Shown: positions 50,546 through 51,607 of the stretch, in pieces
Layout of the letters: the number at the start of each line of letters is the position of its first letter
Numbering within the stretch: the first letter of the stretch is position 1
Origin: Anaerolineae bacterium
Lineage (GTDB): Bacteria > Chloroflexota > Anaerolineae > Aggregatilineales > Phototrophicaceae
DNA: 51,607 nt
Reading direction: 5' to 3'
Assembly (NCBI GenBank): GCA_022842885.1
Contig: JALHOR010000032.1
Location: 1 to 51,607, forward strand
Made by a program: the position numbers and the translations under genes
Notes under the pieces: generated by a model
Told to the model about the DNA's origin: nothing
Seen by the model: only the letters and a program-made list of their open reading frames with translations
Databases searched by the model: none

Positions 50546-51451
50546 ATGCGACGAATAGCCCTACTAGGAGTGCTGCTCATAAGTCTGGTTATTGGCAGAG
50601 GCTTGGCGCAAGAAACAAGTGCCATTACTGGGGGGGATGATGCTACCCTGCGGGCGTTCATTGCGCGGTATGTGGGCGGGACGGGTGGTACTGCGCCCGT
50701 GAATATTATAGTGGGTGGTTTGCCATCGTTGGCATTTGCGGTGCCAACACCGCCGGATACCACCATCATTGGCACGATTGTTCGTCCTGATGCGGCTGTT
50801 GCTGATTTGGTGTTTTATGAGATTTTGTTAGAACATACGCTTGCCCCGGCAGAAATTTTAGCCTTTTATCAAGAGGCATTGGCTGCCGCAGGTTGGGCGT
50901 TGATTTATGCTGATGATGGCAGCAGCGCGGGTGGGTTTGTGCAATATCAGTTTGTGGCAGGCAATTTTTGCTTGAACGACACTGCGGCTAACTTCAGTTT
51001 TGATGCGACAGCTAATCCTGAAACGGGTGGTAAGACCCTCATCAATGTGCGCGTCCAAACACCAGCCGATGAGTATCAATGTCAATCGCCGGAAGAACCG
51101 GTTGTGGATACGAGCTTTACTTTAATTCCCCAATTAGGGATTCCTACAGGTGTTACCATCGTTAGCAATGCCGGGGGCGGCTTGTCGTATTATGCCGCTG
51201 ATGCCCCATCCAACTCTTTAGCCGCCGTCATGGATACGACATTATCGCTGGCACAACTTGCCGAAGCGTATACCACGCAGTTGGCGCAAACCGGTTGGGT
51301 GCTAGTGAGCAATAACCTAACAGAACGCTCGGCATTTAGCACTTGGACAATCACCGCGCCCGATGGCAGTGCGTGGTATGGCGGTTTGTTATTATTGGCG
51401 GATACTGCAACGCCCGGACGCTATAACGCTATGGTCTGGGTCGAAAAATAA
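50546..51451 (+). CDS. Secreted protein with two related alpha/beta modules, unknown
   Basis: This 301-residue protein has a signal peptide (about 1-21, cut near LAQE). Two similar regions follow: LAPAEILAFYQEALAAAGWALIYAD at about 112-136 and LSLAQLAEAYTTQLAQTGWVLVSNN at about 233-257. Each is a helix followed by the G-W-x-L strand, suggesting an internal duplication. No named family is recognised. AGAGGAT lies about 10 bp upstream of the ATG and a TATAAT at 50490-50495 could be a -10 element, although no good -35 is visible. It diverges from the double-FAS1 gene. Confidence 0.75.
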   Translation: MRRIALLGVLLISLVIGRGLAQETSAITGGDDATLRAFIARYVGGTGGTAPVNIIVGGLPSLAFAVPTPPDTTIIGTIVRPDAAVADLVFYEILLEHTLAPAEILAFYQEALAAAGWALIYADDGSSAGGFVQYQFVAGNFCLNDTAANFSFDATANPETGGKTLINVRVQTPADEYQCQSPEEPVVDTSFTLIPQLGIPTGVTIVSNAGGGLSYYAADAPSNSLAAVMDTTLSLAQLAEAYTTQLAQTGWVLVSNNLTERSAFSTWTITAPDGSAWYGGLLLLADTATPGRYNAMVWVEK

Positions 51452-51524
51452 CCCGTAGGCTTAAAGTCATAGATAAACCGTCATGAATGTCAATACCTTC
51501 GCCAAAAGCGCATCTAGCGGAAAG

Positions 51525-51607
51525 GGGCATTCTCAGTAAAGTGGATAGTCTCTAACAGTCCAGGAACTGAGAATCCCATGAAAGAGATTATAGCAGTGTT
51601 GGCTTGC
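51525..51607 (+). mobile_element. Possible insertion-sequence left end and transposase start (partial)
   Basis: GGGCATTCTCAGT (51525-51537) is mirrored by ACTGAGAATCCC (51566-51577), an inverted repeat with one extra base. An ATG follows directly at 51578, and the frame stays open to the window end, reading MKEIIAVLAC. The start resembles that of a DDE-type transposase I recall from Chloroflexota and cyanobacteria, but ten residues cannot prove it. It may be only a short shadow ORF after a hairpin. Confidence 0.3.

Overview
The window looks like a chromosome segment of a Chloroflexota bacterium, probably Anaerolineae-like. This is inferred from gene content, not from a marker phylogeny. It carries an aerobic CO dehydrogenase-type molybdoenzyme cluster, Hanks-type kinases fused to propeller or membrane-sensor modules, a cyclase-ATPase-TPR giant, an F420-type LLM oxidoreductase and secreted fasciclin proteins. 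Base composition is moderate. Intergenic palindromes and a dispersed repeat recur. I saw no rRNA, tRNA or CRISPR array.

Layout. (1) 1-7184, minus strand: a cox operon (coxG-coxS-coxL-coxM) with a form II active-site loop, then a Uma2-like nuclease, a secreted WD40-like protein and a MoxR/CoxD AAA+ ATPase running off the left edge. (2) 7360-11079, plus strand: a membrane FHA protein, a Ser/Thr kinase with an altered DFG motif, two WXG100-like small proteins, an antitoxin/RelE-type toxin pair, and a frameshifted remnant of the second WXG100-like gene. (3) 11126-18782, minus strand: a defence-like block of type IIG restriction-modification enzyme, TIR-STAND-HEAT protein and TIR-TPR protein. (4) 18931-24641: housekeeping and small genes (DUF4177-like, FGE/SUMF1, Bax inhibitor-1, 2TM protein, MarR, second Uma2, secreted protein, RsmG). 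(5) 24643-37849, all minus strand: RecG, LLM oxidoreductase, a small membrane protein, two paralogous M20 peptidases, a XisI-like protein, an alpha/beta hydrolase, a TIR protein coupled to an AlkA-like DNA glycosylase, and a second type IIG enzyme. (6) 38009-48137, plus strand: kinase-propeller receptor, degenerate shikimate-kinase-like protein, nitrilase-family amidohydrolase, DinB/ClbS-TPR protein, cyclase-ATPase-TPR regulator, and a kinase fused to a ComP-like membrane sensor. (7) 48218-51607: a secreted double-FAS1 protein, a secreted unknown protein, and a possible insertion-sequence start at the right edge.

Most interesting candidates. One is the translationally coupled TIR + DNA-glycosylase pair (28061-29525) beside a restriction-modification enzyme. 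A second is the co-directional RM / TIR-STAND-HEAT / TIR-TPR block. A third is the FHA-kinase-WXG100 cluster, which has no visible secretion ATPase and whose WXG100 tail has been duplicated and broken around a toxin-antitoxin pair. Others are a ComP-type sensor joined to a Ser/Thr kinase, a shikimate-kinase-like protein lacking its P-loop, and a palindromic repeat translated in frame inside a restriction enzyme. The three STKs, the FHA protein and the cyclase-ATPase suggest heavy reliance on Ser/Thr phosphorylation and large multidomain regulators.
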